The position numbers and the translations under genes are program-made. 64,000 bases of DNA from contig NZ_JALJQZ010000010.1 of NCBI RefSeq assembly GCF_022968395.1, positions 62,001 to 126,000 on the forward strand, given 5' to 3'. The notes beneath the pieces were generated by a model, which worked only from the letters and a program-made list of their open reading frames with translations, had not been told where the DNA came from and made no database searches. This stretch comes from Affinirhizobium lemnae. GTDB lineage: Bacteria > Pseudomonadota > Alphaproteobacteria > Rhizobiales > Rhizobiaceae. Within the stretch, counting starts at the first letter, position 1, and every line of letters starts with the position of its first letter. Positions 38,226 through 47,831 of this stretch are shown here, piece by piece.

Positions 38226-39604
38226 TCCCCTTCCGACGTAAGGTCTACCAGGAAGTCGTCGCACCAGCGCTTCACGTCATGAACCAGCAAATGGTCCATC
38301 ATGCCGCGCCAACGCTGGATACGCTCCTCCTTGCCCATCGTCAGGGCGCGAGCGATTGCATGGCCCGTTCCCTCGATGTCGTAGGGATTGACCAGAAGAG
38401 CGCCGTTCAGTTCTCGTGCCGCTCCCGCAAAACGTGATAGCACCAGAACTCCGGGATCTTCCGGGTCCTGTGCGGCGACGAATTCCTTGGCGACAAGGTT
38501 CATGCCATCTCGCAAAGGTGTCACAAGACCAACCTTCGCCAGCCGGTAAAGCCCCGCCAGAACGGGACGCCCGATGGAACGGTTGATGTAGCGGATGGGA
38601 ACCCAGTCCACAGTGCCGAGAGCGCCGTTCACCCGACCAGCCTGCTCTGCAACGGTTCGCTGCATGGCCTCGTATTCCGGCACTTCTGACCGCGATTTCG
38701 GCGTGATCTGCAGATAAGTGACTTTGCCCTGATAGGCAGGATTGTGGGACACCAGGCTTTCATAGGCGTCGATGCGCTGGGTGATGCCCTTGGAATAGTC
38801 CAGCCGGTCGACACCGATGATCAGATCACGGCCCTCAAGGCTCTGCCTTGCCTTGCGCACCATGGTGGTGGAGGCGGCCCGTTTGGCAAATTCTGCAAAC
38901 GCCGCTGTCTCGATACCGATGGAATAAAAGCCGCCTTTAAAGGTTCGTCCGTGCGAGGAATAAAGCCCCTCTCCAACCGCATTGCCGAAACCCTCGCGAA
39001 CCAGGCAGCCACGGAAGTTTTCCAAATCGTGGTCTGTCTGAAAACCAACAACGTCATAATGGGTCAGTCCGCGCATGATCTCTTCATGCACGGGCATGGC
39101 AAACAGCACATCTGCTGGCGGCCAGGGAATGTGCAGGAAAAAACCAATCTTGTTCTTGAAGCCCATCTGCCGGAGTTCGGCTGCAAGCGGGATCAGATGA
39201 TAATCGTGGATCCAGAGAACGTCGTCCTCCTGGATGAGAGGAGCCACCCTATGGGCGAAAAAGCGGTTGACCCTGAAGTAACCGGCCATTTCCTTGCGGC
39301 CATACTCTGCGAGATCCAGCCGGTAATGACATATCGGCCAGAGAACACGGTTGGCGAAGCCGTGATAATATTCTTCGACATCGGTGCTCGTCAGATCGGT
39401 CAGCGCATAGGTAATGTTGCCGCGCTCCGTCAGTGCCAGCGGGGCTGGCTCTTTTGTGCCGCTCGATTTCCCGGACCAGCCCATCCACACGCCGCCGCGC
39501 TCTTCAAGCGCTGCCTGAAGTGCGACCGCAAGTCCGCCGGCAGGTGCCGTGCCGTTTTTCTCCGGCATGGGCACGCGGTTGGAAATGACAACGAGACGGC
39601 TCAC
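38204..39604 (-). CDS. otsA: Alpha,alpha-trehalose-phosphate synthase (UDP-forming)
   Basis: OtsA (GT20) makes trehalose-6-phosphate from UDP-glucose and glucose-6-phosphate, for osmotic and desiccation protection. The 466 residues begin [20 protein letters not shown] and contain [44 protein letters not shown] and the C-terminal [20 protein letters not shown]. Translation starts at GTG after AGGGAG. otsB lies just upstream, so the order is otsB-otsA. The 3' end overlaps prfC by 22 bp tail to tail. Confidence 0.95.
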   Translation of the reverse strand: MSRLVVISNRVPMPEKNGTAPAGGLAVALQAALEERGGVWMGWSGKSSGTKEPAPLALTERGNITYALTDLTSTDVEEYYHGFANRVLWPICHYRLDLAEYGRKEMAGYFRVNRFFAHRVAPLIQEDDVLWIHDYHLIPLAAELRQMGFKNKIGFFLHIPWPPADVLFAMPVHEEIMRGLTHYDVVGFQTDHDLENFRGCLVREGFGNAVGEGLYSSHGRTFKGGFYSIGIETAAFAEFAKRAASTTMVRKARQSLEGRDLIIGVDRLDYSKGITQRIDAYESLVSHNPAYQGKVTYLQITPKSRSEVPEYEAMQRTVAEQAGRVNGALGTVDWVPIRYINRSIGRPVLAGLYRLAKVGLVTPLRDGMNLVAKEFVAAQDPEDPGVLVLSRFAGAARELNGALLVNPYDIEGTGHAIARALTMGKEERIQRWRGMMDHLLVHDVKRWCDDFLVDLTSEGDHAALAT

Positions 39605-39646
39605 AATAAACTCCCTCTTCAACGATCGAATTCAATCCGAATGGTG

Positions 39647-40438
39647 TCAGGCCTGGCGCGCCAGATCGGCCAGAATCTTCCTGAGTGCATCGGGTGACGG
39701 TATCGCACACACCGCGGCGGTATCGCGCAGTTCTCCGATCCGGATGGACAGGCCTCCCAACTCGTTGGCGACTTTGAACATCGCCTCATCCGTCAGATCA
39801 TCACCGATGGCGATGGGTTTGCGCCCTAGAAAGGGTTCCGCATCGAGGAATGCCTTCAATGCCTCTCCCTTGCTGGCACGGGCAGGCCTGATCTCGATCA
39901 CCATTTTGCCGCGTTGAAGCGTGTAGTCAGCCCCTGCCTCCTCGGCAGCAGATTGCATGACGGCGTCCAGCGCTCCGGCCCATTGCTGCGCCTGACGGTA
40001 ATGGGCCGCCACTGCTGATCCCTTGTCCTCGATGATGACGCCGTCCCAGTCGGCGGTTACGCGTGCCAGAGATCGTTTAAGGGCCTCGAAATCGTCGTCT
40101 TGGGGCAGCCGTTCCAGATCCCCGGCAGAATTTCGCCTTTCTGCACCATGAAGGCCGGCGATTGGCAAAGCCAGCGGTGAGAAAAGCTGGTCTGCAAAGG
40201 AAACCGCCCGCCCGGTAACAAGCCCGACCGCGCCGCCCAGAAGGTTTGAGATCCGCGACAGGGTCGAAATCAACCCCTCAGGAACGACAACCGCTTCCGG
40301 CGTCTCTGCAAGGTCTATGAGAGTGCCGTCAATATCGAGGAACAGCGCCCAGACTTGAGGCTCTCTTGCAAGCTCTTCAAGCACTGCTGAGTCCGCGAAC
40401 TGCCCCTTGGCTTCACAAGCTGTATCAGGTGTTAACAT
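39647..40438 (-). CDS. otsB: Trehalose-6-phosphate phosphatase
   Basis: OtsB dephosphorylates trehalose-6-phosphate to trehalose. The ~263 residues are a HAD-fold phosphatase: nucleophile motif ALFLDIDGTLIDLAET, VGLVTGRAV, HGAERR, and the late HAD motif PIAIGDDLTDEAMFKVAN. Start choice is uncertain between the ATG given and a GTG eight codons upstream. Followed by otsA after 42 bp, certainly one operon. I saw no clear general-stress (EcfG-type) promoter upstream. Confidence 0.93.
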   Translation of the reverse strand: MLTPDTACEAKGQFADSAVLEELAREPQVWALFLDIDGTLIDLAETPEAVVVPEGLISTLSRISNLLGGAVGLVTGRAVSFADQLFSPLALPIAGLHGAERRNSAGDLERLPQDDDFEALKRSLARVTADWDGVIIEDKGSAVAAHYRQAQQWAGALDAVMQSAAEEAGADYTLQRGKMVIEIRPARASKGEALKAFLDAEPFLGRKPIAIGDDLTDEAMFKVANELGGLSIRIGELRDTAAVCAIPSPDALRKILADLARQA

Positions 40439-40647
40439 GTTTTGGGATGTAGACCGGGGCACTCATAAGGCAAGGTGTCAACCGCGAACTGACTGCTTCG
40501 GTGCGAATACGCCTGGTCATTTATTTGACACTTTCCAGGCAAGTTTATCAGGCACGACGTTCGCTAAGACATCGTTTACCAATTCGTCACAAGCTTTACA
40601 TCGATATCCCGGCAGGTTGCTGGGCATTTAAGTCAGGAAGATCGATC

Positions 40648-41442
40648 ATGTGTCGCTGGGCCGCCTATCGCGGTAACCCTCTTTACCTGGAGGAACTCGT
40701 TTCCTCTCCTGCCCACTCCCTTATCGAGCAGAGCCATTGCGCAAGCCGCGCAAAAACAGCCACCAACGGCGATGGCTTCGGTATCGCCTGGTATGGCGAC
40801 CACCCCGAACCGGGGCGATATCGCGATATTCTGCCCGCCTGGTCGGACTGCAACTTGCGCAGTATCGCCAAGCAGATCCGCTCGCCGCTGTTCCTCGCTC
40901 ATGTGCGCGCAGCGACCAGCGGTGGAACACGGCGCGATAACTGCCATCCCTTCGTTTTCGGTCCGTGGTCGTTCATGCATAACGGCCAGGTCGCAGGCTT
41001 CGACAAGATCCGCCGCAAGCTGGAAGCGCATTTGTCGGATGAACTCTTCCATGCCCGTTCGGGCACGACAGATTCCGAACTGCTTTTTCTGCTCTCCCTG
41101 GAAACGGGCATGGCGAAGGATCCGATCGGTGCCGTTTCTCGCGCAATCGCTCTGGTGCAGAAACATGCCGCAGAGGAAGGGGCAAATCCGCTTGTGCGCT
41201 TCACGGCAGCCTTCTCGGATGGCAAATCGCTCTATGCAGTTCGTTATGCGAGCGATCAAAAGCCGCCGACGCTTTACGCGGCTCCCATGGGGCCACAAGG
41301 CGGCTATTGCCTCGTGTCTGAGCCATTGAACGATGACGTTGATGCCTGGACGGAGATCCCCGCCGGAAGCGCCGTTCTGGTGACGGATGATGGACTGCTG
41401 ACCTCTGCATTTTCGCCCGCACCTTTCGCGAAAGCGGCTTGA
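40648..41442 (+). CDS. Class II glutamine amidotransferase (EgtC/YafJ-like)
   Basis: A 264-residue Ntn-type amidotransferase with the nucleophilic Cys at position 2 (MCRWAAYRGNPLYLEELV). Other glutaminase motifs: NGDGFGIAWYG, LAHVRAATSG, NCHPFVFGPWSFMHNGQVAGF and SGTTDSELLF. Stand-alone proteins of this kind include EgtC (ergothioneine) and others of unknown substrate; no ergothioneine genes are adjacent. The open frame upstream of the ATG is discounted because Cys must follow the initiator Met. Confidence 0.88.
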   Translation: MCRWAAYRGNPLYLEELVSSPAHSLIEQSHCASRAKTATNGDGFGIAWYGDHPEPGRYRDILPAWSDCNLRSIAKQIRSPLFLAHVRAATSGGTRRDNCHPFVFGPWSFMHNGQVAGFDKIRRKLEAHLSDELFHARSGTTDSELLFLLSLETGMAKDPIGAVSRAIALVQKHAAEEGANPLVRFTAAFSDGKSLYAVRYASDQKPPTLYAAPMGPQGGYCLVSEPLNDDVDAWTEIPAGSAVLVTDDGLLTSAFSPAPFAKAA

Positions 41443-41450
41443 TCATAAAA

Positions 41451-41484
41451 CAGGACGGCCAGATCAGTTGATCTGGCCGTCCTG
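41451..41484. terminator. 16-bp perfect hairpin between the amidotransferase and chrA genes
   Basis: CAGGACGGCCAGATCA and TGATCTGGCCGTCCTG are exact reverse complements with a 2-nt loop, starting 8 bp after the stop codon. No T-run follows on the plus strand, but AAAA precedes it, so it would look intrinsic on the minus strand. Likely a strong terminator or attenuator. Confidence 0.75.
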
Positions 41485-41510
41485 CATTGCAATGGAAATG
41501 AGAGTTGACG

Positions 41511-42074
41511 ATGAAGACTGACGGCGCCCCCACGATTTCCTCAGCGCCCCCGACCAGTTTTCAGCTGTTTCTCGGTTTCTTAGGGATAGGCATCATCGGC
41601 TTTGGCGGCGTTCTGCCCTTGGCCCGTCGCATGCTGGTGGAAGACCGACGCTGGCTGACGCCCGATGAATTCGTCGATCTTCTGGGTCTTTGCCAGTTCC
41701 TGCCGGGTGGCAATGTCATCAATATTTCCGTCGCCGTTGGCATGAAGTTTCGCGGGTGGCGTGGCGCTCTGGCGTCCATTCTCGGCCTGACGGCGGTTCC
41801 AACGGCTTTCGTCATCGTTCTCGGCGTGATCTACGATCGGTATCGTGACGATCCGCATGTGCAGCAAGTCTTCGCAGGTCTGGCAGCGGCGGCAGCGGGC
41901 TTGCTGATCGCCATGGCAATCAAGCTCGTCACGCCGATCCTCACCAAACCCGCGGCGCTTTTCATCGCCTCCTTACTCTTCTTTGCGGTCGCCTTCCTGC
42001 GTCTGCCGCTATTGCCAACCATGCTGGTGCTTGCGCCGTTATCCGTTCTTCTGGCCTGGAGGTTGCGTCCATGA
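41511..42074 (+). CDS. Chromate transporter ChrA, first half-protein
   Basis: A 187-residue short-chain ChrA subunit. The conserved start FLGFLGIGIIGFGGVLPLAR is followed by FVDLLGLCQFLPGGNVINI and several membrane spans. In the chromate ion transporter superfamily, paired half-genes encode antiparallel monomers that export chromate together. The ATG is preferred to a TTG two codons upstream. Its stop overlaps the second half-gene by 4 bp. Confidence 0.88.
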   Translation: MKTDGAPTISSAPPTSFQLFLGFLGIGIIGFGGVLPLARRMLVEDRRWLTPDEFVDLLGLCQFLPGGNVINISVAVGMKFRGWRGALASILGLTAVPTAFVIVLGVIYDRYRDDPHVQQVFAGLAAAAAGLLIAMAIKLVTPILTKPAALFIASLLFFAVAFLRLPLLPTMLVLAPLSVLLAWRLRP

Positions 42075-42598
42075 TCGGAACCCTTATTGCGCTTGCTTTC
42101 ATCTTCACCGAGCTGTCGCTCATGGCGTTTGGCGGAGGCTATGCGGTTCTGCCCGAGATCCAGCGGCGGGTGGTGGATGTGCAGCACTGGGTGACAGCAG
42201 AGGAATTCAGCGCGCTCTTCGCGCTTGCGCAGGCAGCACCCGGACCAAACATGATGATCGTCCCGCTCATCGGCTGGCACGTTGCCGGATTGCCGGGGCT
42301 CGCGGTTGCATCAATTGCGAAATTCCTGCCTTCGTCGCTGATCACCTGCCTGACCGTGTCGGTCTGGGACCGGTTCCGCGACCGCCCGTTGCGCACCGTG
42401 GTACAGGCCGGGCTCCTGCCCATCACGACGGGGTTGGTCGCGGCCAGTGCCGTCGTGATTACCGTCGCATCCGCCAATACGCTGCTGCTTGCCGCGATAA
42501 CGGGGGCTACCGCGGCAATCTCCATCTGGACCCGCGCCCACCCTGTTGCGGTTCTTGGGCTCGGCGCGGCTGTGGGTCTCGCCTCAAGCTATCTCTGA
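42071..42598 (+). CDS. Chromate transporter ChrA, second half-protein
   Basis: A 175-residue partner of the preceding gene, coupled by ATGA overlap. The N-terminal motif is the same family in variant form: FTELSLMAFGGGYAVLPEIQ, then FSALFALAQAAPGPNMMIVP. About five membrane spans. The pair is probably a functional heterodimer; chromate or sulfate as substrate is inferred from family, not shown. Convergent with coaBC, 5 bp between stops. Confidence 0.88.
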   Translation: MIGTLIALAFIFTELSLMAFGGGYAVLPEIQRRVVDVQHWVTAEEFSALFALAQAAPGPNMMIVPLIGWHVAGLPGLAVASIAKFLPSSLITCLTVSVWDRFRDRPLRTVVQAGLLPITTGLVAASAVVITVASANTLLLAAITGATAAISIWTRAHPVAVLGLGAAVGLASSYL

Positions 42599-42603
42599 CG
42601 CTG

Positions 42604-43809
42604 CTATCCGAGCCGGCGCGCAATCTCGTGCGCAAGCTTCTCGGCAACTTCGTCCTTGCCGAGATCCGGCCATTCCTCGATGCCGGTGGGCGAAATCACT
42701 TTAACCCGGTTTCGATCGCCGCCCATGATGCCAGTTGCAGGCGAAACATCGTTCGCGACGATGATGTCTGCTCCCTTCGCTTCGAGTTTGCGGCGGCCAT
42801 TCTGCTCGACATTCTGCGTCTCAGCTGCAAAGCCCACCACGAAGCGGGGTCGAAGGGCATGGTGACCTATCATCTTCAGGATATCCGGATTTTCGGTGAG
42901 TTGAAGTGGAGCCGGAGGTTCACCCGGTTGCTTCTTGATCTTCTGGTCTGAGGAACCCGCGACGCGCCAGTCTGCCACCGCCGCAACCATCACGGCGATA
43001 TCCGCCGGGAGAGCGGCCAGAACAGCGTGCAACATCTGGTCTGCGGTTTCCACATGGGTAGTAGTAACTCCCGTCGGATCGGCAATCACTACCGGTCCCG
43101 AAATCAGCGTGACCTCGGCACCAAGTTTTGCAAGGGCTGCGGCGATGGCGTGACCCTGCTTGCCGGAAGAACGATTGGCGATGTAGCGTACCGGATCGAT
43201 CGGCTCGTGTGTGGGGCCTGACGTAACGATGGCCTTTTTGCCCGCCAGCGGCTTCTCGCCCGGCAAAAGCAGGGCGGTGACAGCCGCAGCAATCTCCAGC
43301 GGTTCGGCCATGCGACCCGTTCCCGCCTCGCCACTTTCCGCCATTTCGCCCTTCATGGGGCCAATGAAATGGATACCGTCCTGTTGAAGTGTTGCGACAT
43401 TGCGCCGCGTTGGCGCCGCATCCCACATCTTCGGGTTCATGGCGGGCGCAACAAGAACAGGCCGGTCGGTTGCCAGCAGCACGGCGCTGGGCAGGTCATC
43501 GGCCAGACCATGCGCCATCTTGGCCATCAGATCAGCGGTTGCGGGCGCGACCAGAACCAGATCGCAATCGCGAGCAAGCCGGATATGTCCGACATCCTGC
43601 TCGTCTTCCCGCGAAAAGAGACCGGTATAGACATGCCCCGAAGAGAGAGCGCCGACGGCAAGCGGCGTGATGAATTCCTGCGCGGCCCGCGACATCACCG
43701 GCCTGACCTCAGCACCCCGTTCGCGCAGCCGACGGATCAGGTCGAGGCTTTTATAGGCGGCAATGCCGCCCGAAATGATGAGAAGAATGCGCTTTCCCGC
43801 AAGCTCCAT
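42604..43809 (-). CDS. coaBC: Bifunctional phosphopantothenoylcysteine decarboxylase/phosphopantothenate-cysteine ligase
   Basis: CoaBC carries out two steps of coenzyme A synthesis. The ~401 residues have the FMN-dependent decarboxylase (IAAYKSLDLIRRLRERGAEV; VAPAMNPKMWDAAPTRRN; substrate loop GEMAESGEAGTGRMAEP) and the CTP-dependent ligase (VTSGPTHEPIDPVRYIANRS-SGKQG; FAAETQNVEQNGRRKLEAKG; NDVSP). The start is uncertain between this ATG and a GTG four codons upstream. It follows ubiB by about 70 bp on the same strand. Confidence 0.94.
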   Translation of the reverse strand: MELAGKRILLIISGGIAAYKSLDLIRRLRERGAEVRPVMSRAAQEFITPLAVGALSSGHVYTGLFSREDEQDVGHIRLARDCDLVLVAPATADLMAKMAHGLADDLPSAVLLATDRPVLVAPAMNPKMWDAAPTRRNVATLQQDGIHFIGPMKGEMAESGEAGTGRMAEPLEIAAAVTALLLPGEKPLAGKKAIVTSGPTHEPIDPVRYIANRSSGKQGHAIAAALAKLGAEVTLISGPVVIADPTGVTTTHVETADQMLHAVLAALPADIAVMVAAVADWRVAGSSDQKIKKQPGEPPAPLQLTENPDILKMIGHHALRPRFVVGFAAETQNVEQNGRRKLEAKGADIIVANDVSPATGIMGGDRNRVKVISPTGIEEWPDLGKDEVAEKLAHEIARRLG

Positions 43810-43881
43810 GACCGCACTCACTCCTGCCCTTTTTTGGTCCTGATCCTAACCCTATTGCCTATGCGAGAGAAGAAGGGCGGT

Positions 43882-45456
43882 TCAGCTCAGTTGAACGGCG
43901 ATATAGATCAGTGAGGCAGCAATGACCCAAAGCGCTATGCGTCCCCATCGGCCGTGCTTTGCCTCGGATTTGCCGATCGCTTCTGCTGTCTGATCGTCGA
44001 AGCGCACGCCATGTTCCGTCATATGCAGCAGCTGCTGATGAAACTTCTCGGTCTTGGCAGCGATCTCTGGCGCCGCCTCCGCAAGTTTCATCGCGGCTTT
44101 CAGCCCGTCCTTCAGATCCGTGACGACCCGCTTTGGACCCAGATTGTCGCGGATCCAGTCTCCCACAACGGGTTCTGCCGCACGCCACATGTTGAAACGC
44201 GGATCCAGCATACGCGACACGCCTTCGACAACCACCATGGTCTTCTGAAGCAGGATTAATTCGGGCCGTGTCTGCATTTCGAAGAGATCGGTCACCTCGA
44301 ACAGAAGGGCCAGTAGCCGTGCCATGGAAATCGTTTCAGCGGGCTGCCCGTGGATCGGTTCGCCAATGGCGCGGATGGCCTGTGCAAAGCTCGCCACGTC
44401 ATGATGGGACGGCACATAGCCCGCTTCGAAATGCACTTCCGCCACCCGCATATAATCGCGCGTGATGAAGCCATAAAGGATTTCCGCCAGGAAACGGCGC
44501 TCCTTTTTGCCGAGACGCCCGACAATGCCCATGTCGACGGCGACAATCGTGCCTGCAGGATCGACGAACAGGTTGCCGGGATGCATGTCGGCATGGAAGA
44601 AGCCGTCGCGCAGCGTGTGGCGCAGGAACGACTGGATCAGCGTTTCCGCCAGCTTCTCCAGATCATGGCCCGCCTCTCGCAGACCGTCGATGTTCGACAT
44701 CTTGACGCCATCGATCCATTCCATGGTGATGACGTCGCGCCCGGTTCGCTCCCAGTCGACCTGAGGTACCCGGAAGCCCGGATCGTTTTTTGTATTTTCG
44801 CCTATTTCGGATAGGGCGGCTGCTTCCAGCCGCAGATCCATTTCCAGCTTCGTCGTCTGCTCCAGCGTGCGCGTCACTTCCACCGGCTTCAGACGACGCG
44901 TAGACGGCAGGAAGCGCTCTTGCATGCGGGAGATCAGGTACATGCTTTCTATGTCGTGGGCGAAGCGCTGGCGCACACCTGGACGCACCACCTTCACCGC
45001 CACCTTGCGCTCACCCTTGGCATAGGCAACACGCGCTGGGTGAACCTGTGCGATGGAGGCCGCAGCAAGTGGCTCCTCGAAACGCGTATAAAGTTCGGTC
45101 ACCGGTCTGCCAAGCGAGGCTTCGATGGCGCTCTTTGCCGTCTCGGTCGGAAAGAAGGCCATGCGGTCCTGGAGCATGGAAAGATCAAGAGCCCAATCGA
45201 CGCCCACCACATCAGGGCGGGTTGCCAGAAACTGGCCGATCTTGACGTAGGACGGACCGAGCCTGTCGACGGCGCGTGTCAATCGAACGCTGCGGCTTTC
45301 CTGGATGGAGTTCGGCCGTGTGAAAATCTGCGCGAGCGACTTCACCAGTCCGACAACCGGCGGCAGACCCTGGGTCGGGAGTGCCGCCACCACGCCTTCC
45401 CGCACGAGAACCCAGCCCACGCGCGCAAGCCGGAAATAAGCGCCGATCGTGCTCAT
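43882..45456 (-). CDS. ubiB: Ubiquinone biosynthesis ATPase-like protein UbiB
   Basis: UbiB is an atypical protein-kinase-like ATPase needed for ubiquinone synthesis, membrane-anchored at its C-terminus. The 524 residues carry the hallmark KxGQ helix (SYVKIGQFLATRPDVVG), the Ala-rich loop AAASIAQVHPA, the catalytic region DGFFHADMHPGNLFVDPAG, VDMGIVGRL, and C-terminal membrane segments (GRIALWVIAASLIYIAVQLS). Downstream of ubiE by 39 bp; the two act in the same pathway. Confidence 0.95.
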   Translation of the reverse strand: MSTIGAYFRLARVGWVLVREGVVAALPTQGLPPVVGLVKSLAQIFTRPNSIQESRSVRLTRAVDRLGPSYVKIGQFLATRPDVVGVDWALDLSMLQDRMAFFPTETAKSAIEASLGRPVTELYTRFEEPLAAASIAQVHPARVAYAKGERKVAVKVVRPGVRQRFAHDIESMYLISRMQERFLPSTRRLKPVEVTRTLEQTTKLEMDLRLEAAALSEIGENTKNDPGFRVPQVDWERTGRDVITMEWIDGVKMSNIDGLREAGHDLEKLAETLIQSFLRHTLRDGFFHADMHPGNLFVDPAGTIVAVDMGIVGRLGKKERRFLAEILYGFITRDYMRVAEVHFEAGYVPSHHDVASFAQAIRAIGEPIHGQPAETISMARLLALLFEVTDLFEMQTRPELILLQKTMVVVEGVSRMLDPRFNMWRAAEPVVGDWIRDNLGPKRVVTDLKDGLKAAMKLAEAAPEIAAKTEKFHQQLLHMTEHGVRFDDQTAEAIGKSEAKHGRWGRIALWVIAASLIYIAVQLS

Positions 45457-45495
45457 GCTCCGGCCTCCGCAGCAATCCTTGCCAATTTCATGCGA

Positions 45496-46272
45496 TTACA
45501 GTTTCCAGCCAGAGTGAAGAGCTGCAATGCCGCCCGTATAATTGGTGTATGTCACGCGGGAGAAGCCAGCGGTCCGGATCATACGGGCAAAGTCCTCCTG
45601 ATTGGGAAACTTGCGGATCGATTCCACCAGATACTGGTAAGGTTCCGCATCGCCCGTGATCATCTTGCCGAACTGGGGAATAGCCCTGAAAGACCACTCG
45701 TCATAAAAGCGGTCGAGCAGAGGCATCTCGACCTCGGAGAACTCCAGCACCAGGAGACGGCCGCCACGCTTCAGCACGCGATAGGCCTCGCTCAGCGCCA
45801 CGTCGATGCGCGGAACGTTGCGAATGCCGAAGGCGATCGTGTAGGCGTCGAAGCTGTTGCTCTCGAATGGAAGTTCTTCCGCATTGGCTTCGACAAACGT
45901 CAGATTGTTGGAAAGCTTGCGGCTGGCAGCCCGTTCTGCGCCGACTTCCAGCATCGAGCCGTTGATGTCCAGAACGGTGGCATGGGCGAGACGGTTGGAG
46001 GCCTCCACGATCCGGAAGGCAATATCTCCGGTGCCGCCTGCGACATCCAGAACCTTGTAGGATGGATCCTTGCGCGGGTTGAGCGCGGCCACCATCGCAT
46101 TCTTCCAAACACGATGCATGCCGGCCGACATGACATCGTTCATGATGTCGTAGCGCTTTGCGACCTTGTGAAAAACCTCGTTCACCAGCCCCTGTTTTTC
46201 GCCTTCCGCAACGCTGCGAAAACCGTAGGAGGTTTCCATTCCGCCGTCTGCCGTGACACGGTTCTCAGCCAT
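45496..46272 (-). CDS. ubiE: Ubiquinone/menaquinone C-methyltransferase
   Basis: UbiE C-methylates the benzoquinol ring in ubiquinone synthesis. The 258 residues have [20 protein letters not shown], the SAM-binding [37 protein letters not shown], and the family signature [19 protein letters not shown] (in this copy, no oddities). The C-terminal [16 protein letters not shown] is the family's usual end. First gene of ubiE-ubiB-coaBC; divergent from mutM. Confidence 0.95.
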   Translation of the reverse strand: MAENRVTADGGMETSYGFRSVAEGEKQGLVNEVFHKVAKRYDIMNDVMSAGMHRVWKNAMVAALNPRKDPSYKVLDVAGGTGDIAFRIVEASNRLAHATVLDINGSMLEVGAERAASRKLSNNLTFVEANAEELPFESNSFDAYTIAFGIRNVPRIDVALSEAYRVLKRGGRLLVLEFSEVEMPLLDRFYDEWSFRAIPQFGKMITGDAEPYQYLVESIRKFPNQEDFARMIRTAGFSRVTYTNYTGGIAALHSGWKL

Positions 46273-46414
46273 GGTTGTTCATCTCCGTTTCAAACTTGGC
46301 CGGACCATAGCGAAGTTGGATCGGCTATACTATCTCTGTTGAGGCCGCTTGCGGCACTTTGGCGCTGGTCTATAGAGCAAGGACAGCACCGTTGAAACAG
46401 GAAGTAAGGTACGC

Positions 46415-47305
46415 ATGCCCGAATTGCCAGAGGTGGAAACGGTGCGCCGCGGATTGGCGCCGGTGATGGAAAACATGACGGTGCTTGCGCTCGAAACCCG
46501 CCGTGCTGATCTGCGCTTCCCCTTTCCGGAGGATTTTGTCGCCCGCGTGTCCGGTCGGCGGATTGTCGGGCTTGGGCGTCGCGCCAAATATCTGCTGATA
46601 GATCTCGACGATGGCATGACCATCATAGCCCATCTGGGGATGTCCGGTTCCTTCCGCATCGAACAAGGCGGCTCGAGCGATCTTCCGGGTGAGTTTCATC
46701 ACGCGCGATCCAAGGATGGCAAGCATGATCATGTCGTCTTTCACCTCGACAGCGGCGATACGGCATGCCGTGTCATCTATAACGATCCGCGCCGCTTCGG
46801 CTTCATGCATCTGTGGCCGCGAGCTGACCTTGATCTCTATCCGGCCTTTGCCGGAATGGGGCCGGAGCCGACCGGGAATCTGCTGGATGCGGATCTGCTG
46901 GCGAGAAAATTCGAAGGACGTTCACAACCGCTGAAAAACCTGTTGCTCGATCAGACTGTCATTGCGGGCCTTGGCAATATCTACGTCTGTGAAGCTCTCT
47001 GGCGTGCCGGGCTTTCGCCTCTGCGAAAAGGCGCAACGCTCGTGACCGTGACGGGCAAGGCCCGGCCACCTCTGCAACTGCTGACGCAATCCATTCGCGA
47101 CGTGATTGCCGATGCCATCGCGGCGGGAGGGTCTAGCCTGCGAGACCATATTCAGACGGACGGCTCTCTGGGCTACTTCCAGCACAGTTTTGCGGTCTAC
47201 GATCAGGAAGGACAGCCCTGTCGGCGAGAAGGTTGCAGCGGAACGATTGAACGCGTCGTACAGTCCGGCCGCTCAACCTTCTTCTGCGCAACGTGCCAGA
47301 AGTGA
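46415..47305 (+). CDS. mutM: Formamidopyrimidine-DNA glycosylase
   Basis: MutM removes 8-oxoguanine and formamidopyrimidines from DNA and nicks the abasic site. The 296 residues begin [14 protein letters not shown] with catalytic Pro2 and Glu3, contain the DNA-contact [20 protein letters not shown], and end in a zinc finger (CRREGCSG... then FFCATCQK). It is upstream of rpsT and dnaA and divergent from ubiE. Confidence 0.96.
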   Translation: MPELPEVETVRRGLAPVMENMTVLALETRRADLRFPFPEDFVARVSGRRIVGLGRRAKYLLIDLDDGMTIIAHLGMSGSFRIEQGGSSDLPGEFHHARSKDGKHDHVVFHLDSGDTACRVIYNDPRRFGFMHLWPRADLDLYPAFAGMGPEPTGNLLDADLLARKFEGRSQPLKNLLLDQTVIAGLGNIYVCEALWRAGLSPLRKGATLVTVTGKARPPLQLLTQSIRDVIADAIAAGGSSLRDHIQTDGSLGYFQHSFAVYDQEGQPCRREGCSGTIERVVQSGRSTFFCATCQK

Positions 47306-47513
47306 CTCGCAAGACTTAAGGTTTGGGCGCTTTTCGCACAAATTCCTGCGAAATTGCGCGTTGACGGCGGGCGGCATTCCGGCTATTAGACCGCCCACAG
47401 TTGGGAAAGCCTTTGACGGCTTCCTCTATTGCTCCCAAATTGCTGGATGACAGGTCATGTAGACCCGGCGCGGCGACGGCGGAGTTTTGGTTCGAATTCG
47501 AAGAGAGGCAGAG

Positions 47514-47780
47514 ATGGCCAATACCACTTCGGCGAAGAAGGCGACCCGCAAGATCGCACGCCGCACAGACATCAACAAGGCGCGCCGTTCGCGTGTTCGT
47601 ACTTTCATCCGCAAGGTTGAAGAAGCCATTGCTTCGGGCGATGCAGCAGCAGCAGCAGAAGCTCTGCGTGCAGCACAGCCGGAAATCCAGCGTGCCGCCA
47701 CGAAGGGCGTCGTTCACCGCAACACGGCCTCCCGCAAGGTGTCGCGTCTGGCGGCGCGCGTGAAGGCAATTTCCGCCTAA
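47514..47780 (+). CDS. rpsT: 30S ribosomal protein S20
   Basis: S20 binds 16S rRNA early in 30S assembly. The 88 residues are lysine/arginine/alanine-rich: [59 protein letters not shown]. The start is chosen by family and by GAGAGGCAG upstream; nine codons before it are open but not conserved. Followed by an intrinsic terminator, then the dnaA upstream region. Confidence 0.96.
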   Translation: MANTTSAKKATRKIARRTDINKARRSRVRTFIRKVEEAIASGDAAAAAEALRAAQPEIQRAATKGVVHRNTASRKVSRLAARVKAISA

Positions 47781-47804
47781 TTACCGTCACAAACGGTTGT
47801 TTTT

Positions 47805-47831
47805 AAAAGCCTGGTCTTTGACCGGGCTTTT
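47805..47831 (+). terminator. rpsT terminator
   Basis: AAAAGCCTGGT pairs with ACCGGGCTTTT (one G-T wobble) over a 5-nt loop, 24 bp after the rpsT stop; the stem itself ends in TTTT. Good intrinsic terminator. Confidence 0.85.

Noticed and set aside
44920-46395. 491-codon open frame on the plus strand
   Set aside because: It runs antisense to ubiB and ubiE, both full-length with clear motifs; a by-product of GC-rich codon use.
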